This document shows, one piece after another, positions 19,405 to 29,500 of a stretch of 64,000 nt of DNA. This stretch comes from Spirilliplanes yamanashiensis (GTDB taxonomy: Bacteria > Actinomycetota > Actinomycetes > Mycobacteriales > Micromonosporaceae), in contig NZ_BOOY01000001.1 of NCBI RefSeq assembly GCF_016863475.1, positions 222,034-286,033 of the forward strand, in the 5' to 3' direction. Numbering within the stretch: position 1 is the stretch's first letter; each line of letters opens with the position of its first letter. The position numbers and the translations under genes are program-made. Below the pieces are notes generated by a model. It saw only the letters and a list, made by a program, of their open reading frames with translations. It was not told the DNA's origin and did no database searches.

Positions 19405-19986
19405 GTGTCCGCGACGCGCATGATGATCCTCGGCCTGGTCAACTGGATGCAGCCGGTGCACGGCTACGACGTGCGCCGCGAGCTGCTGAGCTGGAGCGCC
19501 GACAAGTGGGCGAACGTGCAGCCCGGCTCGATCTACCACGCCCTGCGCAAGCTCGCCGAGGAGGGCCTGCTGCGCGAGGTGGCGACGGAGCAGGTCGGCG
19601 CCCGGCCGGCGCGCACCACGTACGAGATCACCCCGGCGGGCAAGGACGAGTTCGAGACGCTGCTGCGCCGCCTGTGGTGGCAGCTGGACGTGCCGCCGGA
19701 CCCGTTCCTGGCCGCGTTCTCGTTCCTGCCGGCGCTGCCGCGCGAGGAGGCGGCGGCCGCGCTGCGCAGCCGCGCCGCCCAGCTGAAGGCGGGCCTGGAG
19801 CAGATGGCGGCGTCAGCGGCGTCGGAGTGGATGAAGTCGAAGCCGGTGCACGTGGGCTGGTCGTTCGAGCTGTGGATGGCCCGGGCGGAGGCGGACATGG
19901 GCTGGTGCCTGCGGGTGGCGGAGCGGATCGAGTCGGGGGAGTCGTACTTCCCGCCGGGCTTCCCGGCCGACTTTAGTCAACGTTGA
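19405..19986 (+). CDS. PadR family transcriptional regulator
   Basis: A 193-residue PadR repressor. The N-terminal winged helix has the family pattern [19 protein letters not shown], then [18 protein letters not shown] (recognition region) and [15 protein letters not shown] (wing). The C-terminal half is helical and resembles the drug-responsive dimerisation domain of PadR subgroup s1. It sits directly upstream of a DrrA/DrrB-type ABC exporter, with a perfect palindrome overlapping its stop codon, so it likely represses the exporter until it binds a toxic ligand. Confidence 0.9.
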   Translation: MSATRMMILGLVNWMQPVHGYDVRRELLSWSADKWANVQPGSIYHALRKLAEEGLLREVATEQVGARPARTTYEITPAGKDEFETLLRRLWWQLDVPPDPFLAAFSFLPALPREEAAAALRSRAAQLKAGLEQMAASAASEWMKSKPVHVGWSFELWMARAEADMGWCLRVAERIESGESYFPPGFPADFSQR

Positions 19987-19989
19987 CTA
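19974..19989. promoter_or_regulatory. 16-base perfect palindrome, probable PadR operator
   Basis: TAGTCAACGTTGACTA is a perfect dyad that covers the padR stop codon. Its right arm contains TTGACT (19983-19988), which works as a -35 box 18 bases before TAACTT (20007-20012). TAACTT is seven bases before the exporter's ATG. A protein bound here would directly block the exporter promoter. PadR as the binder is inference from adjacency. Confidence 0.75.
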
Positions 19990-20019
19990 TTCATGGTTTG
20001 ACGGCGTAACTTCGGGCTC

Positions 20020-20975
<956 letters not shown>

Positions 20976-20976
<1 letters not shown>

Positions 20977-21731
20977 TGACCTTCGTCCGCGACACCTGGC
21001 TCATCTTCGCCCGCCAGATGCAGCTCCTGCTGCGCAACCCCGTCTGGGTCCTCGTCGGCGTCTTCCAGCCCGTCATGTACCTGCTGCTGTTCGCGCCCCT
21101 GCTCAAGCCCGCCCTGCAGGTGCAGACGGACGCCGAGGCGTACCGCATCTTCGTCCCCGGCCTGCTCGTCCTGCTCGCCATCTTCGGCGGCCTGTTCCAG
21201 GGCTTCGGCCTCATCGCCGAACTCCGCGCCGGCGTCATCGAACGCTCCCGCGTCACCCCGGTCAGCCGCATCGCCCTGCTCCTCGGCCGCTCCCTGCGCG
21301 ACATGGTCAGCCTCATCGCCCAGGCCGTCATCATCACGCTGCTCGCCCTCGTCTTCGACCTGCGCGTGTTCATCGGCGACCTGCTGCTGGCGTTCCTGAT
21401 GCTGGCCCTGATCTCCCTGATGACCTCGGCCGTGTCCTACGGCGTCGCCCTGCTCGTGAAGAGCGAGGACGCGCTGGCGCCCCTGATGAACACCGTCGCC
21501 CAGCCCGTCCTGCTGCTGTCGGGCATCCTGCTGCCGCTGACGTTCGCACCGGGCTGGCTGCAGGGCATCGCCGACTGGAACCCGTTCTCCTGGGCGGTCA
21601 ACGGCACCCGAGCCCTGTTCGTCGGCGACCTCGGTGACCCGGCCGTGTGGCAGGGCCTGCTGATCATGGCGGTGCTGGCGGTGGCGGCGATCGTGTGGGC
21701 GGCCAGGCTGTTCGCCCGGTCGGTGCGCTGA
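20976..21731 (+). CDS. ABC-2 type permease (DrrB-like)
   Basis: A 251-residue membrane subunit with six predicted helices, starting RQMQLLLRNPVWVLVGVFQPVMYLLLF and ending with the ABC-2 motif LPLTFAPGWLQGIADWNPFSWAVNGTRAL. It forms the export channel with the ATPase and likely expels a hydrophobic antibiotic or lipid. Its ATG overlaps the ATPase stop (TGATG), so the two are translated together. Confidence 0.94.
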
Positions 21732-21739
21732 GGGGTCGC

Positions 21740-21931
21740 TCCTGGCGCTCGCCGTGCTGTTTCGGGGCCCGCTCGCCGTGCCGTCTGGGGGCCCACTCGC
21801 CGTGCCGTGTGCGGCCCGCCCGCCGTGCCGTCCGTGGGCCCGCTTGCCTGTTTCTTGTGGGCGCCCGCTTACCTGCCGTTTACGGACGCGCTTATCTGCT
21901 CCTCATTGGCCCGTTGGCCGGCTGTTTGTGG
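21740..21931. repeat. Degenerate 24-base tandem repeat, eight units
   Basis: The spacer between the exporter and the methyltransferase is made of about eight units of exactly 24 bases, starting at 21740, 21764, 21788, 21812, 21836, 21860, 21884 and 21908. The core is GGCCCGCTCGCCGTGCCGT. Units 21764 and 21788 differ at few bases; later units decay steadily toward T-rich variants. An open plus-strand frame exists but has no coding support, so a non-coding minisatellite is the simplest reading. Confidence 0.8.
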
Positions 21932-21942
21932 GCCCCGATCGC

Positions 21943-22596
21943 CTACCGCTTGCGGGCGATCGTCAGGCCGTCCGCCACCGGCAGCATCACCACCTCGACC
22001 CGGTCGTCCCCCACCACCATGTCGTTGAAGGCGACGATGGCGTGGTCCGACTCCCGCTGCGGATCCAGCACCCGCCCCGACCACAACACGTTGTCCACCA
22101 GCACCAGCCCGCCGGGGCGCAGCCGCGGCACCAGCTCCGCCCAGTAGACGTGATAGTTCTCCTTGTCCGCGTCGATGAACGCCAGGTCGATGTGCTCGCC
22201 TGCTGGCAGCGCCCGGAGTCCGTCCGCGGCCGCCCCGATCCGCAGGTCGATCCGGTCGTCCACCCCGGCCCGCGCCCAGTACCGGCGCGCCACGTCCGTG
22301 AACTCCGTCGAGATGTCGAAGCACGTCAACCGCCCACCGTCCCGCAAGCCCCGCGCGATCGCCAACGACGACAGCCCGGTGAACGTGCCCACCTCCACCG
22401 CGTAGCCCGTGCCCTGGACCTTCGCCAGCAGGGTGAGGAACGCGGCCTGCTCCGGCGCCACCTGCATGCCGGCGTTGTCCGGCAGCAGCGCCCGGGTCTC
22501 GGCGATCAGGTCGGCGGCCACCTCGTCGGGTGGGGTGCCGTGGGCCAGGAGGTAGGCGTGCAGGTCCGGGGTGAGCGGGAGGGGCTTGAACGTCAT
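21943..22596 (-). CDS. SAM-dependent O-methyltransferase, family 3
   Basis: A 217-residue class I methyltransferase of the caffeoyl-CoA/catechol O-methyltransferase type. VEVGTFTGLSSLAIARGL is the SAM-binding loop, FDISTEF the acidic motif, AFIDADKENYHVYW carries a metal-binding Asp, and LVDNVLWSGRV another. It would methylate a catechol hydroxyl using Mg2+. ATG at 22596 is preceded on its strand by TAGAAC and seven bases (plus 22604-22609), again leaderless. The actual acceptor is unknown. Confidence 0.92.
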   Translation of the reverse strand: MTFKPLPLTPDLHAYLLAHGTPPDEVAADLIAETRALLPDNAGMQVAPEQAAFLTLLAKVQGTGYAVEVGTFTGLSSLAIARGLRDGGRLTCFDISTEFTDVARRYWARAGVDDRIDLRIGAAADGLRALPAGEHIDLAFIDADKENYHVYWAELVPRLRPGGLVLVDNVLWSGRVLDPQRESDHAIVAFNDMVVGDDRVEVVMLPVADGLTIARKR

Positions 22597-22672
22597 GCCC
22601 TCTGTTCTACAACGCAGTTCTCCGGCGTGTCCCGGGCGCGGCTGGTGTACCGCAGGTCTGAGCGCGGCCGGT

Positions 22673-23308
22673 CTAGAGCGCGTCCTTGCGCCACAGTGAT
22701 GTCACCGGGACGCCGAGCTCCCCGAGCAACCGCCGCAGCAACGGCAACGACACCCCGACCACGTTGCCGTGATCACCGTCGATGCGCTCGACGAACACCC
22801 CACCGAGCCCGTCGATCGTGAACGCCCCGGCCACCCACAACGGCTCCCCGGTCGCCACGTAGGCGTCGATCTCGTCATCACTGACGTCGGCGAACGCGAC
22901 CACGGTCGACCCAACCCCACCGATGGCGACTCCATCCCCGCGAAGATCCACCAGGTGATGCCCGGTGTACAGCACCCCGGTCCGGCCACGCATGGCCCGC
23001 CACCGCTTCACCGCGACATCGGCGTCGCCGGGCTTACCGAGGATCTCCCCGTCGAACGCCAGCACCGAGTCGCACCCGAGCACCACCGTGTCGGCATGCT
23101 TCCCGGCAACCCGCAACCGCTCGGCGACCGTCTCGGCCTTCATCCGCGCCAAGGTCGCACACAACGCGTCGGCCTCACGATCCTCGACCACCGACTCGTC
23201 GACGCCACTGACGATCACGTCAACGTCGATCCCGGCAGCCTGCAACAGGGCCCGCCGAGCCGGACTGGCCGACGCAAGTACCAGCCGGCACGCACTCGAT
23301 GTCTGCAC
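22673..23308 (-). CDS. maf: Maf-like nucleotide pyrophosphatase
   Basis: A 211-residue house-cleaning nucleoside triphosphate pyrophosphatase. LVLASASPARRALL is the N-terminal signature, followed by the DES motif, GCDSVLAFDGEILGKPGD and a C-terminal GVFVERIDGDHGNVVGVSL. It hydrolyses non-canonical or excess dTTP/UTP-type nucleotides. GTG at 23308 is preceded by TAGCGT on its strand (plus 23317-23322) with eight bases between, giving it its own promoter just beyond the mycosin stop. In M. tuberculosis maf lies between accE5 and accA3; here it keeps that relative position despite insertions. Confidence 0.92.
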   Translation of the reverse strand: MQTSSACRLVLASASPARRALLQAAGIDVDVIVSGVDESVVEDREADALCATLARMKAETVAERLRVAGKHADTVVLGCDSVLAFDGEILGKPGDADVAVKRWRAMRGRTGVLYTGHHLVDLRGDGVAIGGVGSTVVAFADVSDDEIDAYVATGEPLWVAGAFTIDGLGGVFVERIDGDHGNVVGVSLPLLRRLLGELGVPVTSLWRKDAL

Positions 23309-23331
23309 GAGCGCCCACGCTACGTCTTGCC

Positions 23332-24462
23332 CTAGGGGTACGTCCCGTCGCCCCTCCGCCGCCGGACCAGGAGGAAGGCGACCAGCCCACCGATCACTGC
23401 GACGCTGCCTACGAGGCCTCCGGCGATCAGCGGGGTGTTGTTGCTCTTCGGATCTGTCTCGGTGGAGGCGTTGGCAGTAGGGGAAGTGGTTGCGGATTCG
23501 GAGATGGACGGACTTGGCGCCGTGCTAGGTGCTAGGGGTGGGACATCGGCGGTCAGCGCTTTGACGATGTTCACCACGCCGTAGCCGCACTCATCGTCCC
23601 GGCCAGGCGGCCCGTTGTCGTCAGCGGTGGCAGTCAAACGGTGAATAACTTCGCGTGCCGTTAAGCTAGGGAACTTGCTGCGAATGAGCGCTGCTGCCCC
23701 AGAAACGATAGCTGTGGAGTTTGAGGTCCCTGTGCCTATGCGGTATTGATTCTTGGGTCCAGTGCTTACGATCTCGTCGGCGGGGGCGCAAATCAAAACA
23801 GCTCTGTCGCGGATAGAAATTTCCGAATGATCCCCGCCACGGTCTGAGCCGCCAACGGCTAACACGCCCGGCATTGCCGCAGGGTATCCCCCCACAATGT
23901 CGAGGTTGGTATTTCCGATCCCAGCCACGATGAGCACATCTCGTGCGGCCGCCTCCGCCACTGCGGCATCAATCTCGTCGTCTGGAGAAACGGCATACGA
24001 CACATTTACGATGCTAGCTCCGCGGTCTATCGCGATTTTGATTCCGCGTCCGACGGCAGGCGCTCCGGCGCTGATTTCCTTATTTTGGATCTTGATGGGT
24101 AGCAATTTGGCTTCGGGCGCGATGCCGAGAACGCCAGCGTTGCTCGCGCGACCTCTTCCTGCAATGAGTCCGGCCATCTGCGTGCCGTGGCTGTCTTGGT
24201 CCTCGCGGCCGTCGCCGGAATCTCCCGGAATGATGGTGGTGCCGGTGAGCACCTGACCGGCCAGATCCCGATGCGGATCTATGCCGGTATCTACAACGGC
24301 TACGACCACGCCGCTGCCCTTCGAGACTGTGTGGGCTCTTGACGCGGCCAGCGCTTTCAGATGCCACTGACCGTCTCTAACCTTGTCGGCAGAAGCTGCC
24401 GCCGGGGGTAGCGTCGCCAGAATCGACAGGCTGAAAGCGAAGATTACACGGACTCGCCTCAT
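23332..24462 (-). CDS. Mycosin-like subtilisin protease (type VII secretion-associated)
   Basis: A 376-residue S8 serine protease with signal peptide (cleavage near PPAAASA), catalytic Asp58 (VVDTG), His92 (DSHGT), oxyanion Asn184 (GIGN) and Ser247 (GTSNS), then a Ser/Thr/Pro linker and one C-terminal membrane helix (about 344-368) with an Arg-rich end. This is the layout of mycosins (MycP), which are part of type VII secretion complexes. It overlaps the upstream gene by an ATGA. Codon use is visibly less GC-rich than neighbours, with codons such as ATT, AAT, GAT and ATA, which hints at acquisition. Confidence 0.93.
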   Translation of the reverse strand: MRRVRVIFAFSLSILATLPPAAASADKVRDGQWHLKALAASRAHTVSKGSGVVVAVVDTGIDPHRDLAGQVLTGTTIIPGDSGDGREDQDSHGTQMAGLIAGRGRASNAGVLGIAPEAKLLPIKIQNKEISAGAPAVGRGIKIAIDRGASIVNVSYAVSPDDEIDAAVAEAAARDVLIVAGIGNTNLDIVGGYPAAMPGVLAVGGSDRGGDHSEISIRDRAVLICAPADEIVSTGPKNQYRIGTGTSNSTAIVSGAAALIRSKFPSLTAREVIHRLTATADDNGPPGRDDECGYGVVNIVKALTADVPPLAPSTAPSPSISESATTSPTANASTETDPKSNNTPLIAGGLVGSVAVIGGLVAFLLVRRRRGDGTYP

Positions 24463-25721
24463 CGAGGCATTCCGATCACGGGGCCAGGATCGATTCGCCT
24501 TTCCCGCGGTGCTTCGAGTACAGGCGGAACGCCTTCGGCAGTCTCCCATGGATTGTCTGGATCCCATCGCCGCGCTTGGGTCTCGGAACCTTGTGTAGCT
24601 CCGCGGCCGTTCGGTGCCAATACGCCGGGCATCCCCGGCATGCTTGCCTGATGGCCGGCTATAACGCCTCCGACCGGATTGACCTGCATAGTCGGTCGGC
24701 CGCCAGACGTGGGCTGTCGAAGGGGCGCGGTACTTGGTGTGCCTCCGACAACGCCATTGGTTGGGCCCGTGCCCCTGACGCCGCCAAGTGGTCCCTGGCC
24801 GATGGCGCGCCCCGGTGGCGCCGCGACGCTGGGTGCACCTGGGCGGCTGTAGCCTGCTGGCGGTGAAGGTGGCGAGGCGATGCCAGATATCGGGGAAGGC
24901 TGCGATGAGCCCGCTCCGGTCGGCGTTGGGCTAGTGGGTGGAGCCCCGATGTGAGGGGGACTGCTGCTGTCCAGAATGGGCCCAATTGCCGGTCGGCCAG
25001 AAGATTGTCGATCGGTACGATTTCCATCGAAGGGCGGTGAAGTGGCTGTCGACGACGGCGACGCACCGGTCGCAAGAGGTACCGCAGCCGTGGCGTCTTC
25101 GCCGCCGAAGAGGTCGTCGGTCGTTACATCCCTTCTCGGGTCGAAGGGAGCCGGCGTACGGAGCGTCGCGGACGCCTGCCTCAACTCCGTGCTCAGATTG
25201 ACCATGATGCCGGCCGCCTCGCGCTGCAGCCGAACATGCTCCTGCTGCGCCCTGACAATCTCCGGCCTCATGGCATCGAACGCGCCGGTCCCGCCCATCT
25301 CCCGCTCAGCAACCGCATAGTCGTTGAGCGCCGCCTGATTGGCCTTGTACTGGTCGTAGACCCGCTTAAGCTCCCGACGCTGGCCCCCCAGAGCCGAGAT
25401 GGCACCCGAAAGCGCAGTGTCATTGGCCACCGCTGCGTCATAGGTCTCGCCGAGCGACTCGATGAGCTTGTTCAGCCGTGCGAGGTACATCGCCGATGCC
25501 GCGTTCCGCTCCGGCGGCCATGCCTGCATGAGTTTGTCGCGGTAGTCCTCGACGCGGCGCTTGTGGGTCAGGATCATCTCGTGGGTGGCGCGCCAGCTGT
25601 TCTGCAGCGTCCAGTGGACCTGGGCCGGTTCGTGGTCCGCCAGGGCGTTCCACATGGTCTCGATGTCCCAGGTCCAGAAGTCGGTTCCGCCGTAGAAGCC
25701 GGCGCCGTCTGCTTCGATCAT
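24459..25721 (-). CDS. Type VII secretion-associated helical protein with proline-rich tail
   Basis: A 420-residue protein. The N-terminal about 190 residues are helical, with a WxW-type opening and WPPERNAASAMYLARLNKLI, similar to the W-centred helix-turn-helix of PPE/EspB-like or WXG proteins. From about 200 to the end it is Pro/Ser/Gly/Thr-rich and ends RWDPDNPWETAEGVPPVLE then DPGPVIG, an ending I associate with actinobacterial secretion-linked proteins beside mycosins. ATGA overlaps link it to both neighbours. A secreted or membrane-surface partner of the mycosin is likely; no enzymatic role is visible. The DNA of its C-terminal half is lower in GC. Confidence 0.8.
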   Translation of the reverse strand: MIEADGAGFYGGTDFWTWDIETMWNALADHEPAQVHWTLQNSWRATHEMILTHKRRVEDYRDKLMQAWPPERNAASAMYLARLNKLIESLGETYDAAVANDTALSGAISALGGQRRELKRVYDQYKANQAALNDYAVAEREMGGTGAFDAMRPEIVRAQQEHVRLQREAAGIMVNLSTELRQASATLRTPAPFDPRRDVTTDDLFGGEDATAAVPLATGASPSSTATSPPFDGNRTDRQSSGRPAIGPILDSSSPPHIGAPPTSPTPTGAGSSQPSPISGIASPPSPPAGYSRPGAPSVAAPPGRAIGQGPLGGVRGTGPTNGVVGGTPSTAPLRQPTSGGRPTMQVNPVGGVIAGHQASMPGMPGVLAPNGRGATQGSETQARRWDPDNPWETAEGVPPVLEAPRERRIDPGPVIGMPR

Positions 25722-26161
25722 CAGAGTTCGAACTCCCGGCTGTTGTTGCGGCCGCCGGGGCTGTCCATCGCGGCGCCGTTGGCGAGGGCGTCCTGGACGT
25801 CGCGGACGCGGGCCTCGGAGAAGGCGTCCGCGCCGCGGTACTCGGTGCTCACCTTCTGGGCCGCGCTGGCCAGGGTGTGGGTGTCGCCGCGGAACTCGCC
25901 GATGTTCCGGTAGGTGATCCGCTTGGCCTCGTGGTGCGCCGCGAAGAACTGCTGCAACTCCGCGAACATCGCCGTCCCGGGCAGATCCAGCCGGAGCTCC
26001 CCGACCACCCGGTTCGCCTCAGGTCCGAAGTTCTTCTCCACCTCGGCCGCCAGCCCCGCCGCGAAGTCCTCCATCGCCGCGATGTCCGCCTCGATCCCCG
26101 CGATCTGGCTGTCGCCCAGCCCGGCCGATCGTGCCGTGATGTCCCCGTGCCACTCCGGCAT
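25721..26161 (-). CDS. Small Esx-like helical protein with YxxxD motif
   Basis: A 146-residue, largely helical protein without signal peptide. Near its end STEYRGADAF supplies YxxxD (Tyr108-Asp112), the general type VII export motif, followed by a helical tail. Size and layout suit an Esx/EspC-like partner exported as a complex with the 420-residue protein. ATG at 26161 has GGGAGGG at good spacing, so it leads a three-gene operon. No canonical WXG turn is seen, so membership in the WXG100 family is not claimed. Confidence 0.82.
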   Translation of the reverse strand: MPEWHGDITARSAGLGDSQIAGIEADIAAMEDFAAGLAAEVEKNFGPEANRVVGELRLDLPGTAMFAELQQFFAAHHEAKRITYRNIGEFRGDTHTLASAAQKVSTEYRGADAFSEARVRDVQDALANGAAMDSPGGRNNSREFEL

Positions 26162-26248
26162 CTGCCCTCCCCGACAGTCACGCAACTCGATCGAGAGGGT
26201 AGCGGTTCGTGGCGGTCGGCGGGCCCCCGATGCGGCCCTTGTGGACAG

Positions 26249-26437
26249 TCAGCTCCGGGGTGTCCGCCACGTCCCGCGGGCGCCCGACCGGCCCGACCGG
26301 ACCCATGCCGACACGCCCGGCTCGTCCGGTGGTGGTGAAGATCTGGGGAGTGCGGTCAGCAGCGCTGCGGTCACCGCGGCGAGTTCCTCGGCCGTCGGGG
26401 TGCCCCGGGAGACGCTGAACAGCAGGTCATCCGCCAT
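26249..26437 (-). CDS. accE: Acyl-CoA carboxylase epsilon subunit
   Basis: A 62-residue protein. The segment SRGTPTAEELAAVTAALL matches the short core of AccE (RG-x-P-T/S-x-E-E-L-A-A), and the end has the Trp/Arg-rich tail expected (GTWRTPR). Epsilon subunits activate the AccA3-AccD complexes of actinomycetes. It lies apart from accD, separated by the kinase and two other plus-strand genes. Its ATG is six bases from a minus-strand TAGGCT (plus 26444-26449) and next to a 16-base palindrome, which supports it as a real, separately controlled gene. Confidence 0.72.
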   Translation of the reverse strand: MADDLLFSVSRGTPTAEELAAVTAALLTALPRSSPPPDEPGVSAWVRSGRSGARGTWRTPRS

Positions 26438-26449
26438 GTTGCCAGCCTA

Positions 26450-26465
26450 GGTCACCATGGTGACC
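26450..26465. promoter_or_regulatory. 16-base perfect palindrome between accE and kinase
   Basis: GGTCACCATGGTGACC is a perfect dyad in the 90-base divergent spacer. It abuts the accE -10 box on the minus strand and lies about 50 bases before the kinase -10 TATTTT (26515-26520), which is seven bases from the kinase ATG. It would let one regulator govern accE directly and possibly the kinase. The binding protein is unknown. Confidence 0.65.
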
Positions 26466-26527
26466 CAGGTCCCACACGCGCCTGATCGATTAGTGTGCGG
26501 TTGCGCGGACCGGGTATTTTCTGCGGG

Positions 26528-29500
26528 ATGTCTTCTGGCCCTCCCCAAGTTGTCGCTGACCGTTACCGGCTCGTGTCGCCGCTCGGTCAGGGCGGGATGG
26601 GTCGTGTCTGGCGCGCGACCGATGTCGTCCTGCATCGGGACGTCGCGATCAAGGAGCTGGTGCCGCCTCCCGGGCTGACGACCGAGGAGCGGCAGGAGAT
26701 GCGCGAGCGGTCGTTGCGGGAGGCGCGGGCGATCGCGCGGCTCAACAACATCAACGTGGTGCGCGTCTTCGACGTGCTGCGCACGGACGCCGATCCGTGG
26801 ATCGTCATGGAGTACGTGCCGTCGCGGTCATTGCACGACGTGCTGGCCTCGGACGGGCCGGTGGGGCCGGAGCGGGCCGCGGAGATCGGGCTCGGGGTGC
26901 TCGGGGCGCTGAAGGCCGCGCACCGGGCCGGGGTGATGCACCGGGACGTGAAGCCGGGCAACGTGCTGCTCGGCCAGGACGGCCGCGTCGTGCTCACCGA
27001 CTTCGGCCTGGCCACCATCCCGGGCGACCCGAACGTGACGCGGACCGGCCTGGTGCTCGGCTCGCCCGCGTACATCGCGCCGGAGCGCGCCAAGGACGGC
27101 ACCGCCGGGCCGAAGGCCGACCTGTGGTCGCTCGGCGCGACCCTGTACGCGGCGGTCGAGGGCGCGTCGCCGTACGCCCGGCCGTCGGCGATCGCGACGC
27201 TCGCGGCGCTCGCCACCGAGGACCCGCCGCCGGCCCGCAACGCGGGCCCGCTCAAGCATGTCCTGAACGGCCTGCTCCGCAAGGACCCGAACCAGCGCAT
27301 CGACGCCGAGGAGGCCGAGCGCCTCCTCAACCGCGCCATCGGCCGCCGCCCGCGCCTCGGCTTCCCGATGAGCCCGACGATGCGCCGCCCAGGCCGCGAC
27401 CGCACCGGCACGCGCCCGGTCCTCCCCGGCCCGGTCACCGGATCGGCGCAGGTCCCGGGCTCGCCGCCCCCGCCGGTCGTGCCGGGCCCGCGCCCGCCGG
27501 CGCAGCTGCCCGGCGCCGACTCCGGCCGCACGGTCTACCGCCCCGGCAAGGCGTCGGTCGGCCAGCCGGCCGCGGCCGCGCCGCGCCCGCAGACCGAGAC
27601 CCGCATCGACACCCCGGTGGTCCCGCCGGCGAAGAACACCGCCGCCACGCGCGTCGACACCCCCGCGATCAAAGACCCCGGGGGTACGCCTTCGGCCCGC
27701 ACCCAGACGCCCAGCCGCCCGGCCGCCGCACCGGACGAGCAGCGCCAGGCCGCAGCGGCCCAGATCGCCGTTCCGATCGCCCCGCGCCGCACCCCGCCCG
27801 CCACCACCCCGCCCGCCACCACCCCGCCCCCGGCGGAGCAGCGCCCAACCGCGCCCGCCCCCACGGCAACGGACGCACCGCCCACCGACCCGTCGACCGC
27901 CCAGGCACCGACCTCCCCGGCGCCGCAGACCGACAAGGCGGCCGCGCAGGCCGAGGCGGCGGAGCCGGCAAAGGCGCAGGCCACGCAGGCGGAACCTGCG
28001 GAGGCGACGGCGACGGCGACGGAGTCCGCCAGCTCCCAGGCCACGGCGGCGGAGTCCGCCAACGCGCAGGCCACGGCGGCGGAGCCGGCGACGGCGCAGC
28101 CGGAGCAGGCCGAGCCCGGATCCACGCAGGCCGCGACCGCCGAGGCCGCGACCGCCCCGGCGACCGCCGAGGCCGCGACCGCCCCGGCGGCCGACGCCCC
28201 GGCCGCGACCGCCCCGGCGTCCGACGGCCAGGCTGCCGAGGCTCCCGCGGCCGACAAGGCCAAGGGCGCGAAGCCAGGCGCACTCGCGGCGGCCGCAGCA
28301 GCCGTCGCGGCGGCCACGAAGAAGCCGACCAAGACCGACGCCGCGAAGGAGCCTGCCGCCACCGACGACCCGGCCACCGAAGCGGCGCCGGCCGCCGCCG
28401 CAAGCAACGGCACCTCCGCACCCACGACCACCGACCCGGCCGCGGCGGCTGACCAGGCCGCCACGGCGGCCCCGGCCACCGGCCCCGACACGACCGCCGA
28501 GCCGGACCTGGCCGCCCAGCCCTCCACCTCCGACCGGCCCACGAAGCCCAACCAGGCCGCGAAGCCCGACCAGACCACCGCGGCCGGCGACGAAGCACCC
28601 CGGCAGCCGGCGTCGAAGGCCGACGCTTCCGAGCAGCCCGGCCCGGGAACCCCCGAGACGACGACCGCCGCCGCGAGCGCCGAGAGCGACGACCCCACGG
28701 CGAACGGCGCGGCGTCGCCGAAATCATTCGGGCCGCAGAGCCGGAAGAGCAAGAAGGCCGCGCGGGCCGCCGCCGCCCGGGAAGCCCGGGAGGCCCGCGA
28801 GAAGCAGTCCGCGCGGACCGGCGCCGCGACGACCGGAGTGCCGCAGCAGCAGGCCGCGAAGGACCAGACCCTGACCACGACGACCGCTGCCGCGGCAGCC
28901 GCCAAACCGGCGGTCACCACCAAGCCGGCCGCCGGCCCCGCCACGACCAGACCGGTCACGGGCACCAAGCCCGCCGCCACCAGGCCCGCGACGACGACGG
29001 CAGCCAAGGCAGGCACGGCAAGCAAGGCAGGCACGGCGAGCAAGGCAGGCACGGCGAGCAAGGCAGGCACGGCGAGCAAGGCGGGCGCGGCCGCGAGGTT
29101 GCCCGCCGCGCGCCCCGGTGGGCGGCCCGCTGCGGGGGCGCGGCCGGTCAGTGGGGGTGCGCCGGCGGGGCGTACCGGCGTGGTGTTGCCGCCGACGCGG
29201 TCGGCGGAGGTGACGGAGCCGTCGTTGGTGCGGCTCGTCGGGCGGGAGTTGGTGCGCAGCCGGCGGCGCGTGGTCGTGCTGGTGGCGGTGTTGGTCGCGA
29301 TCATTGTGCTGGCCGTGGTGGTGCCGCTGCTGCTGGCGGACGACGACCCGAAGGGTTCGGCGACGCCGGGGCCGACGCCCACGGCGGCGGGCGGGGCGCC
29401 TACGTCCGCGGCGGGTGCGCCGGCGCCCGCGCCGGCGTCGGAGGCGGCGGAGCCCAGTGTGGCGCCGACGCAGGCGGCGACGTCGAAGCCGGCCGAGGCG

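Noticed and set aside
21754..21931. Octapeptide-repeat protein encoded by the 24-base repeat
   Set aside because: The frame continues opposite the methyltransferase without coding character and the units decay without regard to codon position. A minisatellite is simpler.
27781..29000. Separate genes in other frames within the kinase linker
   Set aside because: The long frames (for example minus 27535-29655) are mirror images of an Ala/Pro/Thr-rich region and carry no motifs.
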